DNA from: Gambelia wislizenii
Taxonomy: Eukaryota; Chordata; Lepidosauria; Squamata; Crotaphytidae
Direction: 5' to 3'
DNA length: 64,000 nucleotides
Assembly: GCA_030847615.1 (NCBI GenBank)
Contig: JAUMIR010000005.1
Coordinates: 60,787,001-60,851,000 of the forward strand
The notes under the pieces were generated by a model. The model was not told where the DNA came from. It made no database searches and worked only from the letters and a program-made list of their open reading frames with translations. Shown here in pieces: positions 11,368 to 22,711 of the stretch. The translations under genes and the position numbers were made by a program. Position 1 is the stretch's first letter; every line of letters starts with the position of its first letter.

Positions 11368-12799
11368 AATTAGACTATTCCCTGACTACTGGTCTCTGTC
11401 TGATATAATTGTCCTTTATAAGTATGTAAAGTATTGTTATCTTTACCCCATTTGAATCAAAGATAAGAAGCCTTTTTGATTAATTCCTCTTCAGCAGAAA
11501 GACTTTCTAGACAGTTTTCCTCATAACCTTCTTTGTTCTCAACTTCTTTCCAATCTCTATTTCTGTTCCAACACAAATACTGAAACGTATGGTGCTCTCT
11601 CACATTTATAGACTCAACTCTGTGACCTCAGAGACCATAATAACAGCCTTTGTAAATGAGTGTCTTAAAAACCATTTCATAAAAAAGTTAGAGTGGCAAC
11701 TGACAGACAATAGGCTTTCTTCGTAGTCTATTGTAGGAGACTTACATTGAAAATTTCATTTTTCATAGGCTATCATTTTTTTTACTATTGTATGACAACA
11801 AATGTACCATCCATCTAACAATTGTCTGAATAATTCCTTATACTTTTCAAAACAGATTGATAAATTATTCAGATTTTTCAGTGAGAGTAGTGTAATTTAT
11901 ATCTGCAAAGCTTCTAGGAACTTACTGGAACAGATGAGTTAAAAAAAAAAAAAAAAACAGGGCCAGGTACCTGATGGCCTGATGAGGAAAAACTGCTTTT
12001 TGCAGTGAGATAGCTCTTCCCATTATTTGTTCAGTCCAAGTATGATAGTGTCACATCTACATACAAACTCTACCTGGGCACCTATCTCCCTTGGAGACTT
12101 TATTTTGCTCAAACATGGTACCTTCAATGTCCAGGAAAACTGTAATCTCCCTGCACTGATTTCTGACTTTCAAAAACTTCTATGTCTGATTTATGCCCAA
12201 TGGTATTTTGCAGCCGGTAGCCAGAAGGTTGACATACCTGAACTGTTTGGTTAGCTGAGACTATTACATCATCTCCCCTTCCTTTCAGGACCCCTGTTTC
12301 CTTGCAATTTACCTACAGTCCTCACAGTAACTGGGATAAAAATGGATTTGCACAACAACAATATGTATTTGCAGTCTAACTCTTTTGTACTGCAAAGCAT
12401 TTTTGGGGTGGCTGGATCTTTACTGTATAATTAAAATATATTGGCTTTACAAAAGACCTACCCCTAACAGTGACACAAAATGCTAGAACTATTTTAAAAA
12501 TATGGATCATTTTTAACATGGATGCATATTTTTTACTCACCTTATTGGCATGGCTACAGGGACTATCAGAATGAACATCTGCACATTAAAAATTACTGGT
12601 TCACCGCTAATTGTATTGTATCTGATTTATGCTTCCTCTTGTTCTTGAAAAAATAAGGCATTTTGAGCTCCAGTAGCTTCAGTACATAGTTGATGTCAGG
12701 GTTTGTTGTACAGGATGCTTCATGGACTTATATCTCTATTGGATTGCTAATTGTTTCTTCAGATTGGAAGATTTTAAAAAAAAAGACTGGCGGAGAACT
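11368..12799. other. Unassigned; A18 tract
   Basis: Pure A tract at 11940-11957. Otherwise AT-rich with no recognised repeat. The ORF at 12027-12254 (75 codons) has no motif. Confidence 0.4.
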
Positions 12800-13726
12800 A
12801 CTGCCACTACCATAGCTTTCTGTTAAAATTGGTTTTGCAAGCCTGTATCCAGTCCTATTGGAAAGGGGATCAGACAAGGGGGTCAGCATTCTATCACCCT
12901 ATTTGTTCAACTTGTATGCATACAATATCATACACAGAGCAGGTTTAGACTCAGAGGAAGGAGGAGTGAAGATAGGAGGAAAGAATATCAACAAGCTAAG
13001 ATATGCAAATGACACCATATTACTAGCAGAAAACAACAAAGACGTGGAACAATTGCTAAAGAAAGTCAAAGCAGAAAGCACTAAGGCAGGCTTACCCTTG
13101 GACATCAAGAAAACAAAAATAATGACTACAGAGAATCTACATAAATTCAGTCCAGACAATAAGGAAATTGAAACAGTTAAAGATTTCCCATACCTTGGTT
13201 CAATAATTGATCAGAACAAGATTGCTGTTAAGAATTCAGAAAAAGACTAGGGCTGGGAAGGCAGCTATGAAAGAACTAGAGAATATCCTAAAGTGCAAAG
13301 ATATAAAAGTGAACACTAAAATTAGGATCGTCCAAGCCATCATCTTTTCCATCACCATGTACAGATGTGAGAGCTGGACAGTGAAGAAAGCTGATTGAAA
13401 GAAAATCAACTCATTTGAAATGTGGTGCTACAGAAGAGTGCTGAGGATATTGTGGATGGCCAAAAAGATAAATAAATGGGTCCTAGAACAGATCAAGCCT
13501 GAAATTTCCCTAGAAGCCAAATGACTAAATTGAGGTTATCATACTTCAGCCACATGATGAGAAAGAATGACTCACTAGAAAAGACAATAGTATCTGGAAA
13601 GGTAGGAAGAGAGAAAGACCGCATATCAGATGGATAGACTCAAAAAAGGAGCCCACGGCCCTGAGCCTTCAGAACCTGAGCAGATCTATTGAGGATAGGG
13701 TGTCTTGGGGGTGGTTACATGGAAGA
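12800..13726 (+). mobile_element. BovB (RTE) LINE, 3' part, broken
   Basis: Reverse-transcriptase region of a BovB-type LINE, recognised by the order SPYLFNLYAYNIIHRAGL, GGKNINKLRYANDTILLAEN, KIMTTENLHKFS, FPYLGSIID, then (other frame) LENILKCKDIKVNTKIRIVQ and SWTVKKAD. The catalytic box is YANDT instead of the usual Y/FADDT, so the second metal-binding context is altered. The frame changes between 13205 and 13255, and a TGA follows VKKAD at about 13396. Later text keeps CYRRVLRILWMAKKINKW-like and 'EDRVSWGW'-like endings. It abuts the minus-strand LINE copy 3. 5' truncated and dead. Confidence 0.85.
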
Positions 13727-13730
13727 ATAT

Positions 13731-15262
13731 ATATCTCTCTGGCTTTTCTTCACAAATGAAGATTCAGGAAGGACTCATCCTGCGCTTTCTGCAAGCGTGC
13801 TGATGACTAAAAAGGCCAATCCGAGATAAACAAGTCAGGTTGCAGAAAGCATAGCAGAAGGTCTCCTTGAGTGATGTTTCTGGGTTGTGATTCTTTCTGT
13901 GTTGTTGTTTCTCTTCAAGACTTGTTCGGCATGAGTTCTCAAATAAGGCTTGCAGCATTGTGGATAGTGCGTCTCCATGCCTCCCAATGTGAGGCCAGGG
14001 CGGACCATTGTCGGTGATCAATTTGGCCGAGCCTGAGATGTTGTTTCAGGGAGTCCTTGTATTGCTTTTTTGGAGCGCCCCTCTTACGCTGACCCATGGC
14101 GAGTTCACCATAGAGTACTATTTTTGGGAGGCGATGGTCCTCCATCCTAGAAACGTGCCCTGCCCAGCGCAGCTGTGTTCTCAAAATCATGGCCTCAATG
14201 CTGGTGATCCCTGCTTGCTCAAGCACAGCAACATTCGTCACATAGTCAGTCCAGTGTATATTTAGGATTGTGTGTATACAGCACTGATGAAAGTGTTCGA
14301 GGAGTCGTAGGTGGTGGTGATAGGTAACCCATATTTCAGATCCATAAAGGAGAATAGACAGTACAATGCCTCTATACACACTGATTTTTGTGCTTCGCCT
14401 CAGGTGTTTATTACTCCAGACTCTTTTGTGAAGTCTTCCAAATGTGATATATGCCTTTGCTAATCTGTGATCGATCTCTTTGTCAATCTTGGCATCTGAG
14501 GAGATGATGCTTCCCAGGTACGTGAACTGCTGAACGGACTTGAGCACAGATTTGCTGACGGCAATGTGGGGATGGTGGTGTTCGTCCTGTGGTGCAGGCT
14601 GGTAAAGAACTTCCGTTTCCTTAAGGTTGACTTCCAGCCCAAACAGCTCTGCAGCTGTTGCGAAGCAGGATGTTAGGCGCTGCAGAGCTGCTTCTATGTG
14701 GGCAACAAGGGTAGCATCATCAGCAAAGAGCAGCTCACGGACTAGATAGTTTAGAGTCTTGGTGTGATTCCTCAGACGGCTTAAGTTAAACAAGCTGCCA
14801 TCAGTACGGTAACATATATAGATGCCATCTTCTTCTTCAAGCTCTGCCATAGCCCTTTGGACCATCATGCTGAAGAAGATTGTAAATAAATTTGGAGCAA
14901 GAACACAACCTTGCTTCACTCCATTAGTTATTAGAAAGGGCTCTGAAAGAGTATCGCCATATCTGACTTGAACGCGCTGGCCCTCATGTAGCAAGATAAT
15001 CATTTTAAGGAATTTGTGGGGACATCCTAGTCTTTCCAGGATCTGCCACAGACCTTTTCTACTCACAGTGTCGAAGGCTTTGGTGAGGTCGGCAAATGTT
15101 ACATAGAGACCTTGTTCTGCTCCCTACATTTTTCTTGCAGTTGTCTAAGGGCAAATACCATATCTGTAGTACTCCTATTGGCTCTGAAGCCACATTGGCT
15201 TTCAGGGAGAAGTTCTTCTGCAATAGCAGGAACTTATCAGGAACATGGCAGAATAAGGTGTG
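13731..15262 (-). mobile_element. Cys/His-tailed LINE, copy 3 (longest copy)
   Basis: Longest copy of the family here, about 1.5 kb on the minus strand, covering most of the reverse transcriptase and the C-terminus. From its 5' end it reads ELLPESQCGFRANRSTTDMV, FADLTKAFDTVSRKGLWQIL, NGVKQGCVLAPNLFTIFFSM, the catalytic LLFADDATLVAH, YLGSIISSDAKIDKEIDHRL and EAMILRTQLRWAGHVSRMED. It ends in the CAFCNLTCLSRIGLFSHQHAC motif and a CTCTCTGG tail. Compared with the other copies it is 5' truncated near 15262, where an unrelated GC-rich element starts. It abuts a BovB remnant at its 3' end. Confidence 0.85.
13764..15240 (-). pseudogene. Broken reverse-transcriptase ORF of LINE copy 3
   Basis: Main open frame 13939-15066 (375 codons) begins at the Met of the SRKGLWQIL segment and includes the FADD catalytic box. 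Two single-base changes break the gene. One is a missing base near 15108-15112, just after the QLQEKCREQNK segment, separating the first RT motif from FADLTKAFDT. The other is an extra base near 13948-13950 (GGCTTGCAG where other copies have GGCTGCAG), which ends the main frame at NAASLI and moves the Cys/His tail into the frame 13764-14021. The product would have acted with target-primed reverse transcription; no endonuclease domain remains in this copy. Confidence 0.8.
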
Positions 15263-16326
15263 CAAAATTCCGGCTTACCACCCTTTTGCACCAGTGGCCC
15301 ATAGTTTACCCGATTTACAGTGAAATTGGTTGATGCAGTAAGTTTTCGCCTTTGCCGTTCACACAGCCGGAGCTGGGGGCATGGCCTCCAGGGAGCAGGG
15401 CAGTATGAGCTGTTGCAGCTGTCAAACGGCCCTCCGCAGGCCTCCAGCGGTCCTCTAGCTCTAGGAAGGGAAATGGTTCCTCCATCCTTCCCCCTTTTGG
15501 ATCTTGAACCCAGCGCCGGAGCTTTCAGAGGGCTGAGAACAGCACCATCTCCCAGCAGCTGAGTGGGTTGCTGGGCGCCTTTCGTCCCTGCCCACCGGAA
15601 GCCAAAGGGTGCTGGTTCTGGGCTGCTACTGCTGCTGCTGGGTTCTGGGTCCTGCCCCTGCCTGGTTTGCCGCTTTGGGCAAGAAGTGGCCCAGAACCGG
15701 GGGAAGGAAAAAGACTTCCTCTCCCAAGTGGAGGCTAGCAGCTACAGTGGGAGCCACGCGCACCATCCTTCACTCTCTTCAAAGCACCCCCCCCTGCAGG
15801 ATGAGGCAAGGTGGCAAGCTGCTAGTGAAGTAGTATGCCATGCTTTCTCACACACACACCACCCAAGCATAGCCCCATTCCTGACCGTCTTCCCTCGGCT
15901 ATTGCCCCCAAAGCCTTCCTTTGAAGCAGACGAGAAGGGCTCAGAGCAGATTTCCCAAAGTGGGCTGCAAGCAGAAGGGGCAAATGGTGGGCTTGCTGCA
16001 TTTCTCCCTCTGACCCCTCCGTCTGTTCAGAGGAGGCATCATGGTCAGCGCAACCAATCACGGCTCAGCTTGCTCAGGCTACTTCAGGAAAGTCGCTGGT
16101 AGTTCACACAGACATTTGCGAAATGGTAGTTCACACTATCGATTCTGTGCATTTTCGTGAACTTTATCAAAAAAGTCTGGAAAAGTAGCAAAAGCTGATA
16201 CTGCGTGACTTATGGGTTTTTTGCCCCTCTCCTTCTGTATATGGTGACTTTGATCTGAAAGGTGTGGGAACTATTAGAACTCTTTGCGAATTCTTAGAGG
16301 ATTTATTTTGCCGTGTAAATGGCCCC
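15263..16326. mobile_element. GC-rich DNA-transposon relic
   Basis: The right end, read inward on the minus strand, is GGGGCCATTTACACGGCAAA then ATAAATCC and AGAATTCGC. A second piece at 17593-17842 starts GGGGCTTGGTTACACGACAA with the same following words, so this looks like a terminal repeat. Inside are words shared by the two pieces: AGCTTTTGCT, TATCGATAnTGTGAAC. Between about 15350 and 16080 the sequence is much more GC-rich than its surroundings and has a 179-codon ORF (15563-16102) with a Leu-rich run (SGLLLLLLGSG) but no recognised domain. This may be captured host DNA. The left end is weak (CAGTAAGTTTTCGCCTTTGC with TTCACACAGC). Confidence 0.5.
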
Positions 16327-16393
16327 TTGGAGGTGTCACATTCATGGGATCACCATGAGTCAAAGTAGACTCAAAGGCAGTTAACAACAACAA
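16327..16393 (+). mobile_element. BovB 3' tail fragment
   Basis: CATTCATGGGATCACCATGA then GTCAAAGTAGACTC and TTAACAACAACAA, the same tail as at 21419-21463 and, inverted, at 63400-63440. Confidence 0.65.
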
Positions 16394-16435
16394 TCCAGTC
16401 CTATAGAAGGGCTGGGAGGTTCAGCAGCAATTATA

Positions 16436-16639
16436 GGTTGACCCCCATATCTGCAGGGGATACATTCTAAGACCCGATGTGGATACCTGAAACTGTAGAT
16501 AACAAGGAACCTTGTTATTTTCAATGATACCAACACTGGAAATTGATCATAGAACCACACTGGAGGACCTAGAAATGCCCAGAGAGAACTTTTTTTTTTC
16601 CAGACATGGATACCAAATCTGTGGGTATGGGGTTGACCC
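16436..16639. mobile_element. Tigger-like MITE, complete
   Basis: 204 bp flanked by TA on both sides. Left end GGTTGACCCCCATATCTGCA; right end reverse complement GGGTCAACCCCATACCCACA. Contains T10. The interior word GGAGGACCTAGAAATGCCCA recurs, changed, in the elements at 28805 and 55268, so the three are relatives. Confidence 0.8.
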
Positions 16640-17187
16640 TAGTGGTGAGAACAGGAAATAAGCAATCAAAGCCTCCATACCCTATCTAAGTTCAAAAACT
16701 CTGAAATGACAATGGCATTCAGACAACAAATCATATGGAGCAGAGGGCTCATATCCTGTCCCTTCTCTGTTTATGTCTACCTGTGTATTGTTACCAGCCA
16801 CTGGAAGTGCAGAGCTCTCGAACAAATCTCTTGTACAAGGCATACTTTCCTCAGGGAACCTATCTTGGTGGACTTTGATTCAAGGGGTTCCCAAATCTAG
16901 AATCACTCTCTCTGCCCCATCCTAGTAATCCATGTTGGATACCAGGCTGCCACTTGTGGTTGGGTTCATGACATACTGTACTTTACCATTTCAAACTGCA
17001 ACCTGGAGAAAGTCAAACTAATACACAAACACATGAGTGGCGTGTTTCTGAAGAAGATGTCTGTATATTTTGTGGCCTTTGTAACAGTTTACCTATTAGA
17101 TTGTGATTACTTGTCACACATGTGAATACTCAGAGCAGTTTGGAACTTTGGAGGATGTTGTTGTGTGTATTCAAGTAATTTGAATAA
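16640..17187. other. No assignable feature
   Basis: No repeat ends or motifs recognised. The ORF 16706-16900 is short and without a domain. Confidence 0.4.
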
Positions 17188-17397
17188 GTAGGGTGACTTA
17201 TGGTGACCCTAAAGCAAACCTATCACAGGGTTTTCTTGGCAGCATTTGTTCAGTGGGGGTTGGGCCTTGCCTTCCTCTGAGGCTGAGAGAGTATAACTTG
17301 CCCACCCTGTGGATTTCCATGGCCAAGCAAGAATTCGAACCCTAGTCTCCCAGTGCCCTAGTCCAAAACTCAAACCACTGCACCACACTGGCTCCCA
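17188..17397 (-). mobile_element. tRNA-derived SINE
   Basis: Minus-strand copy. The right end holds the tRNA-like head: on the minus strand GTGGTTTGAGTTTTGGACTA (A-box region) and AGGGTTCGAATTC (B box). The body is TCAGCCTCAGAGGAAGGCAA. Sense relatives lie at 19969, 22712 and 26735. The usual ACAACA tail is lost on its left side. Confidence 0.8.
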
Positions 17398-17465
17398 GAT
17401 ATATATACTGTATTCATAAACATATATCTGTGAGTATCTATTTCATTTGGATAAACAGCAATATA

Positions 17466-17497
17466 TGTACATGTATATGTACCCATATACATGTACA
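17466..17497. repeat. Perfect 32-bp hairpin (TGTACATGTATATG arms)
   Basis: Arms TGTACATGTATATG and CATATACATGTACA are exact complements around a short TACC centre, set in a longer TA-rich stretch from 17398. Confidence 0.7.
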
Positions 17498-17592
17498 CAA
17501 AGCATGATTTATTTTTCAACAAGAAGCCACGGTTAGTATCCCCAGCTAGTCTGTGTCCATCTGTGACTATGCGCAGCCAGCAGTTTGATTCG

Positions 17593-17842
17593 GGGCTTGG
17601 TTACACGACAAATTAGATCCATGAAGAATTCGCTGAGAATCCTAATTGTTTACATGTATCACAGTCCTATGTCACGGTTTTCGGAAGGAGGGGGACCAAA
17701 ATACCCATTTTTGACGTAACTTTTGCTTTCGTATTTTTTCCTGTCTTTTTAAAAAAGATACGAAATTTATTGCAGTATCGATAATGTGAACTGTCTTCCT
17801 ATCTACGGACGGGACGTCCCAAGAACTGTCAGAGTGAACTCT
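17593..17842 (+). mobile_element. DNA-transposon end, relative of 15263-16326
   Basis: GGGGCTTGGTTACACGACAA, GAAGAATTCGC, ACTTTTGCTTTCG and AGTATCGATAATGTGAAC appear in the same order as in the reverse complement of 16326 to about 16130. Only this end is seen; it fades after about 17842. Confidence 0.55.
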
Positions 17843-18044
17843 TAGGAATGCACTGAAGTACAGATGCTCACATAGCAGTAGAATTCACATGTCCTTTCTT
17901 AAAGATAGCGCATGCCCATGCAAGCACACCTGTAGTCCCCAAGAACTGGCAAGCATGATCTAGGCAGCCCAAGATTCAAAGGGAGAAGGCAGTACTGATC
18001 AGAGTCCAAAACTGACTGGCATGTTGCCAGAAAGATTAGTCAGA

Positions 18045-18354
18045 GGAGATTATCAGACATGGGGGAATGCACCAAAAAATCGTGTTCCCAACTATGTCAC
18101 AAGATTGCTAAAAGAACAGAAAGGGTGACCTTACCAGATGCCCACATCCTTCTGCCATTCTGGGGGCGTAGCGCTGCTGTGGACAAGGCTTCCCTTTTGT
18201 ATTGACGGGGAGAAGCCGCAAATCAAAAGGGATGCGTTACTGACACCTGCGCTACACCCCCAGAATACTGGAAAATGACAATGTCTGCTAATCTCGCCCC
18301 TTCCTGTTCTTCTAGTAATATTTTGATGAGGTTTTGCCATGTATGATAATCTCC
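18045..18354. mobile_element. Palindromic DNA element, GGAGATTATCAGACA family
   Basis: Left end GGAGATTATCAGACATGGG; right end reverse complement GGAGATTATCATACATGGCA. Inner words also mirror (TTCTGGGGGCGTAGCGC and GCGCTACACCCCCAGAA). Non-autonomous. No matching target duplication is seen (AGA left, TAA right). Confidence 0.7.
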
Positions 18355-19394
18355 TAAATGTATGTTCCAGAGGTTGGAAAGCCAGGAAGCCAGAGATGTC
18401 AGACAGGGTTGCATGGAGGTTTAGGAGCTGTTGTTCTACAGCAATGGCATGGTCTGAGCTGTGTTGATTTATAGCCAGTAGTTCATCAGCCCCACTGGCC
18501 TCAGTGTCCTATATTTAAAGTGGCACCCCTCTTCACCTTCTTTGTTCAATGAGTCTTCCTCTAGGCAGGGCATGACACCACGGCTGTTTTTACAATTCTT
18601 GAGTCCTCCACCAGACTGCCCCTTGTCTGGCCAAAAAGAGAGAGGGTGAATTGCCTGCCTTGGAAAACCTCAGCAGGAGGAGCAATTCACCCTTTAAATA
18701 AGACAGCCTGTCTTTCAAACCCAGAAGTTGTCTCCCTTAGGAATGTAACGCTTCACTAATATTATTCTTGAATAATATTCTTGAATTATTCTTGAGTAAT
18801 TTTAGCAATTTTCTTTCCTCAGTGAGAAAGTCTTTGAAAAGTACACAGTTTTCAAAGCCTATTTGGAATTCAAGACTGATTCTGCCAAAATTCACACATG
18901 GTTGTCTGTTGCACAGAAAGTAACAATTTCTATTCAGGAAACTGTGTTCTTTGCAAAGAAAACAATATTTTTTCCACGGGGGGGGGGGGACAGTTTCCTG
19001 TGCAGAAAATTCTGTTTTCTATGCAATAAACTACATGCAAAATTTGCACAGAATAAATCCCAAACTGTAAAAGATTATCATCATTTCAGGGTTCTTCTCG
19101 TCAGGATCTTTCAAGACTCAAAAAACATGCTTTCCAACCATTTTTGCAATGTTTTTGAATAGTCTTCCCACCCCTAGTCTCCAAGCCACATCTTTAAAAA
19201 AAAGTTGGAGGGTGTTTTTGGCAATCTGCCTGGCTCCCAGAGCAGAAATTGGACCCCCAGTTGCCCATCACATAATACAGTTTATTAACCCTCAACCATT
19301 TGTATTGCATGCCATCTGTCTCTGAAGCTCCAAGATTGCATCTGAAGATGTCAACCTATGGTCTACCACAGCTCACACTATAATGAGCACAGCC
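18355..19394. other. Unassigned; G10 run and GAATAATATTCTT repeats
   Basis: TATTCTTGAATAAT-type words repeat at 18758-18800. A G-run sits at 18980. The flanks AACAATTTCTATTCAGGAAA and ACAGTTTCCTGTGCAGAAAA suggest an old local duplication. No gene is recognised. Confidence 0.4.
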
Positions 19395-19512
19395 TGAAAT
19401 AGCTTCTCTTTTGGGTTGGAACACCCAGAATCCTCTGGACAGTATGGTCAGTGGTCCTGCTGGCTGTAGGATTCTGGAAGATATAGTCCCCATAAATAAT
19501 TTTTCCAAGCTC
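19395..19512. mobile_element. Degraded palindromic MITE
   Basis: CACCCAGAATCCTCTGGAC and GGATTCTGGAAGATATAGTC are inverted halves, ending in AATTTTTCCAAGCTC. Relatives are described at 5660. Confidence 0.4.
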
Positions 19513-19968
19513 AAGTAACAAATCTGTTTGTAAGTTTCCACACACTCTTTGTTATTGTCTAAGGAAGCTTGCCAAGTAGACTTTGGGTACCTGGCATCAA
19601 ACACTGAAAATGATGTAGCTTAGGTTCCAAACAGAGCAAAACCTCTGTTCTTCATTCCTTTAGAAGAGAAGTAAGCAACTGTATCAGCTACAGAGCTCAT
19701 CCTGGACTCCAGGGACTTGGGTAGAGGTCTCTGGGACTTCTACCTCTCATCAGCAGTTCCCTACTTGCCAGATGCAATTGGAAGGCTCCTTAGCCTTCTT
19801 GATTGCCTTCTGATTAGCACCAGACTAGGATCATTTAAGGCTCATAATAGGACCTGGATCTTGTTAGTGTTAAGAACACAGGAAGCTGTCTTCCATCAGC
19901 ATAGACTCTGTCCATCCAGCTTGTTCTGCTTCAGGGTTGGACAAGGTTTAAAGAACACTATGGATGTA

Positions 19969-20190
19969 AGTGTGATATAGTGGTTTGAGCATTGGACTCC
20001 AACTGTGGCAACCAGGGTTCAAAACTCTGATCAAGTATCAAAACCTGCTGGGTAACTTTTGGCAAATCATACTCTCTCAGCCTCAGAGGAAGGCAATGGC
20101 AAACCTCCTCTGAAGAAATCCTGCCAAGAACACCCCATGAGAGGTTTGTTTTAAGTCAGAAACAACTTGAAAGAACACAACAACAATATG
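19969..20190 (+). mobile_element. tRNA-derived SINE
   Basis: Head GTGGTTTGAGCATTGGACTC, diverged B box CAGGGTTCAAAAC, body CTCAGCCTCAGAGGAAGGCA and ATGGCAAACCTCC, tail GAAAGAACACAACAACAATA. Full length; about 20 bp upstream of a Tigger element. Confidence 0.85.
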
Positions 20191-20212
20191 TATATGGACA
20201 GATATAAGTATA

Positions 20213-20528
20213 CAGGCCTAGCTCACTTTAAGGCACTTTAGAGCACTTCACTAATACCGTGCCTTTCAATTATACAGTACAGCATTACATTGTTACCCAC
20301 ACTCAGTTCGTTTACAACATTTGTGCACTTCAGTGTCATATTCTGTCATTTTGTTAATTTATTATTTTTACTTTTGTATCTTTTTAGGCCTAGTGCTATT
20401 GCACACCTAATAAAAGATAGTGTGGAGATGTTTTTATATGCACTAGCAAGTGAAAAGAAGGCTATGATTCACGTTAAGGCAATATTTGCTTTACAGCAAA
20501 CCTAACCCATTTTAGCAAGGTATGCCTG
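20213..20528 (+). mobile_element. Tigger1-like Tc1/mariner element, internally deleted
   Basis: 316 bp between TA dinucleotides (20211-20212 and 20529-20530). Starts CAGGCCTAGCTCACTTTA; the reverse complement of the end is CAGGCATACCTTGCTAAAA. The right half (GCCTAGTGCTATTGCACACC, TTTTTATATGCACTAGCAAG) corresponds to the 3' end of Tigger1 as I remember it from mammals. No transposase remains; the 71-codon ORF 20290-20505 is non-coding. Confidence 0.8.
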
Positions 20529-20700
20529 TATGTATATTTATTGGAGCAATTAACAAACTGAACTTAACAGCTCAATTAATAAGCAAAACATTTTTCTCCC
20601 TTGTCACTTGCTTAAAACTTTAAGCTTAAATTTTTAAGTAACTGAAAAGTGCAGAAGCTGAAACATTTTGCTGATTAATATAACTGTCAAGTCGCTCAGA

Positions 20701-20976
20701 GCCAAATCTACATTACACAAATAATCCAGTTTGAAACTGGATTATTTGCCATGGCTCCTTCCTACGGGATCCTAGGATTTGTAGTTTTACCTGGTCTTTA
20801 GCCTTCTCTGCCAAAGAGTGCTGATGCCTCACCAAACTATAAATCCTAGGATTCCATAGGAAGGAGCCATAGCAAATAATCCAGTTTCAAACTGGATTAT
20901 TTGTGTAGTGTAGATTTGGCCATAGTAAAAAAGAAGCTTCTTTGGCTGGATTATTTATGTAGTGTGGATTTGGCCT
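20701..20976. mobile_element. Palindromic MITE, GCCAAATCTACA ends
   Basis: Left end GCCAAATCTACATTACACAA; right end reverse complement GCCAAATCTACACTACACAA (ending 20920). Inside, AATAATCCAGTTTGAAACTG is itself palindromic and occurs on both sides. A partial extra end, GGATTATTTATGTAGTGTGG with ATTTGGCC, follows at 20948-20976. Autonomous partner probably hAT- or Harbinger-like. Confidence 0.75.
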
Positions 20977-21149
20977 GAGGGAGAAAGAGAGAGATTAACT
21001 GCATCTTACCGGGATCCAGAACAAACTTATAAGAAGTGCTATTTGTTTACATTGAAATTATCTATTTGTCTGTGTGTATTAAAAGGATAGGTATTTATCC
21101 ACATAAATTCATATATTCCAGGAATGGGCAAACTGTGGCCTTTGAATTG

Positions 21150-21265
21150 TATGTGACTGTCGTACTTTGAACATATCATGGGAAAACATGACTCATTAGA
21201 AAAGACAATAATGTTTGATAAAGTAGAAATCAGTAGGAAAGAGGATGATCACATTATAAATTTTA

Positions 21266-21310
<45 letters not shown>

Positions 21311-21463
21311 AGATGGATAGACCCCAATCAAGGCAGCTGTGTCCCTGAGTTTTCAAGACCTGAGCAGGACTGTTTATTGTCCAACAGATGATAGGGTGAC
21401 TTGGAGGTCTCTCATTCATAGGGTCGCTATAAAGTCGACTTGACAGCAGTTAACAACAGCAGC
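21150..21463 (+). mobile_element. BovB LINE 3' end with an ATT microsatellite inside
   Basis: Translation of 21160-21260 resembles the BovB end 'FGHIMRKHDSLEKTIMF'. Then comes (TTA)n at 21265-21309, then CAGATGGATAGAC, CCTGAGCAGGACTG, GACTTGGAGGTCTCTCATTC and AGTCGACTTGACAGCAGTTA with an ACAACAGCAGCAA tail. Dead fragment. Confidence 0.75.
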
Positions 21464-22711
21464 AAAAACCTTCTGAGAGTGGCCATTTATCTTTTAAACA
21501 TGCTACCTCTCCCCTGCACTGTTTTTTTTTTTTTAATTTAAGCACCTTTTTTTCTTCATTTCTTGGCATTCCATTCAACTTCCAGGGGATCCCCAGAAGC
21601 AGAAAATTGTCCCCAGGCAATGTTGTAGGTGCTCATCTTTTGTTATGGCCCTTTCTTTAAAAACACAAAACTCACCTTCAGAATAATTCAAGACCATTCC
21701 CCCTCCTGCACTTCTAAAGTTTCTTTTAGAAATGAAGATGCCTACAGTCTGAGACCATAAATGTTGCTATTCCCTTGACAGGACTGTATGTGCTGATGAA
21801 CCATTCCCGAATATTTAGTTATACTTCTATCTTAAAATGGGCTCCAAACCATTTTCAGTTATGGGGTTATTAGTTTGTAAGAGGATTTCCATGTTTGGTT
21901 ACAAGATTGGCTTGCGAGAGTTTCCAGGACTGAAAATCATTAAAGCCGAGGCACATAATACTTCTATAAACATGTACAAATGGTGCTTAAACAGGGGTGG
22001 AAATTAGAGTGGAGAACAAAGGAGGCAGAAAAATGTCATATGTTTTTCACACCAATTCCCCATTTCAATTGCTAATGAAGAAAGAATAACATTCTAAACC
22101 ATTGTTGTATCTTATGCTACAAAAGAAGAAGAAAAAAGGGAGGGTAAGCAATATCTTACAACTGAGGTGTGTTTTCCCTATCGGCTGCAGCAAGAATACG
22201 GCACAGGAAAAGGTGATGTAATGATGATATCAGTTGCACCATTCTCTCCCTAATGAATAACCTTCTACACCAAGGATGAGCTCACTTACTATTATTGGAA
22301 TTGCATCTGTAAGCCACAGGACACTGCTGAACATTCGAAGGATTTAGTGCCGTGTGATCAGCCTGTAGCTAACAACAGCTTTTATAAAAGCCAAATTACT
22401 GTCTATATGTCCTAGATAAAAAAAGGTATTTTTTCCAGAAATTCAGAGATTAACATCATGAAGAAAAGATCATAGGTGTTTGGTTATTGTTTTTTTTTTT
22501 TTTTAATTTGCCACTTTCACTGCAAGAAAGTCACGCTTTCTAGGCACAATGCATTCTTTCTCTGGAACTCAGAACTTGGATTATTATTAGTTTGAACAGC
22601 TAAAATAGCAACAAATGCCTCTGTTCTTTATTTCAACTAGAGCTGACATGACAATCACAGGAGGCCAGCCTACATATGCTTCATTTTCAAACTAAAGAAT
22701 GAATATAGAAC
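21464..22711. other. Unassigned; T-runs at 21523 and 22490
   Basis: No TIR, SINE box or coding motif recognised. Contains T12 and T14 tracts. Confidence 0.4.

Noticed and set aside
15320..16100. CpG-island promoter of a host gene
   Set aside because: GC-rich, but CpG is not obviously dense, no downstream exon is recognised, and the block is bounded by transposon-like ends.
15563..16102. 179-codon ORF with a Leu-rich run, possible secreted protein
   Set aside because: Lies in a GC-rich transposon relic; Leu run comes from a CTG-rich tract, no cleavage-site pattern or homologous domain recognised, overlapping ORFs in other frames.
19969..20190. tRNA gene
   Set aside because: Only A and B box-like words of a SINE; no cloverleaf or anticodon stem.
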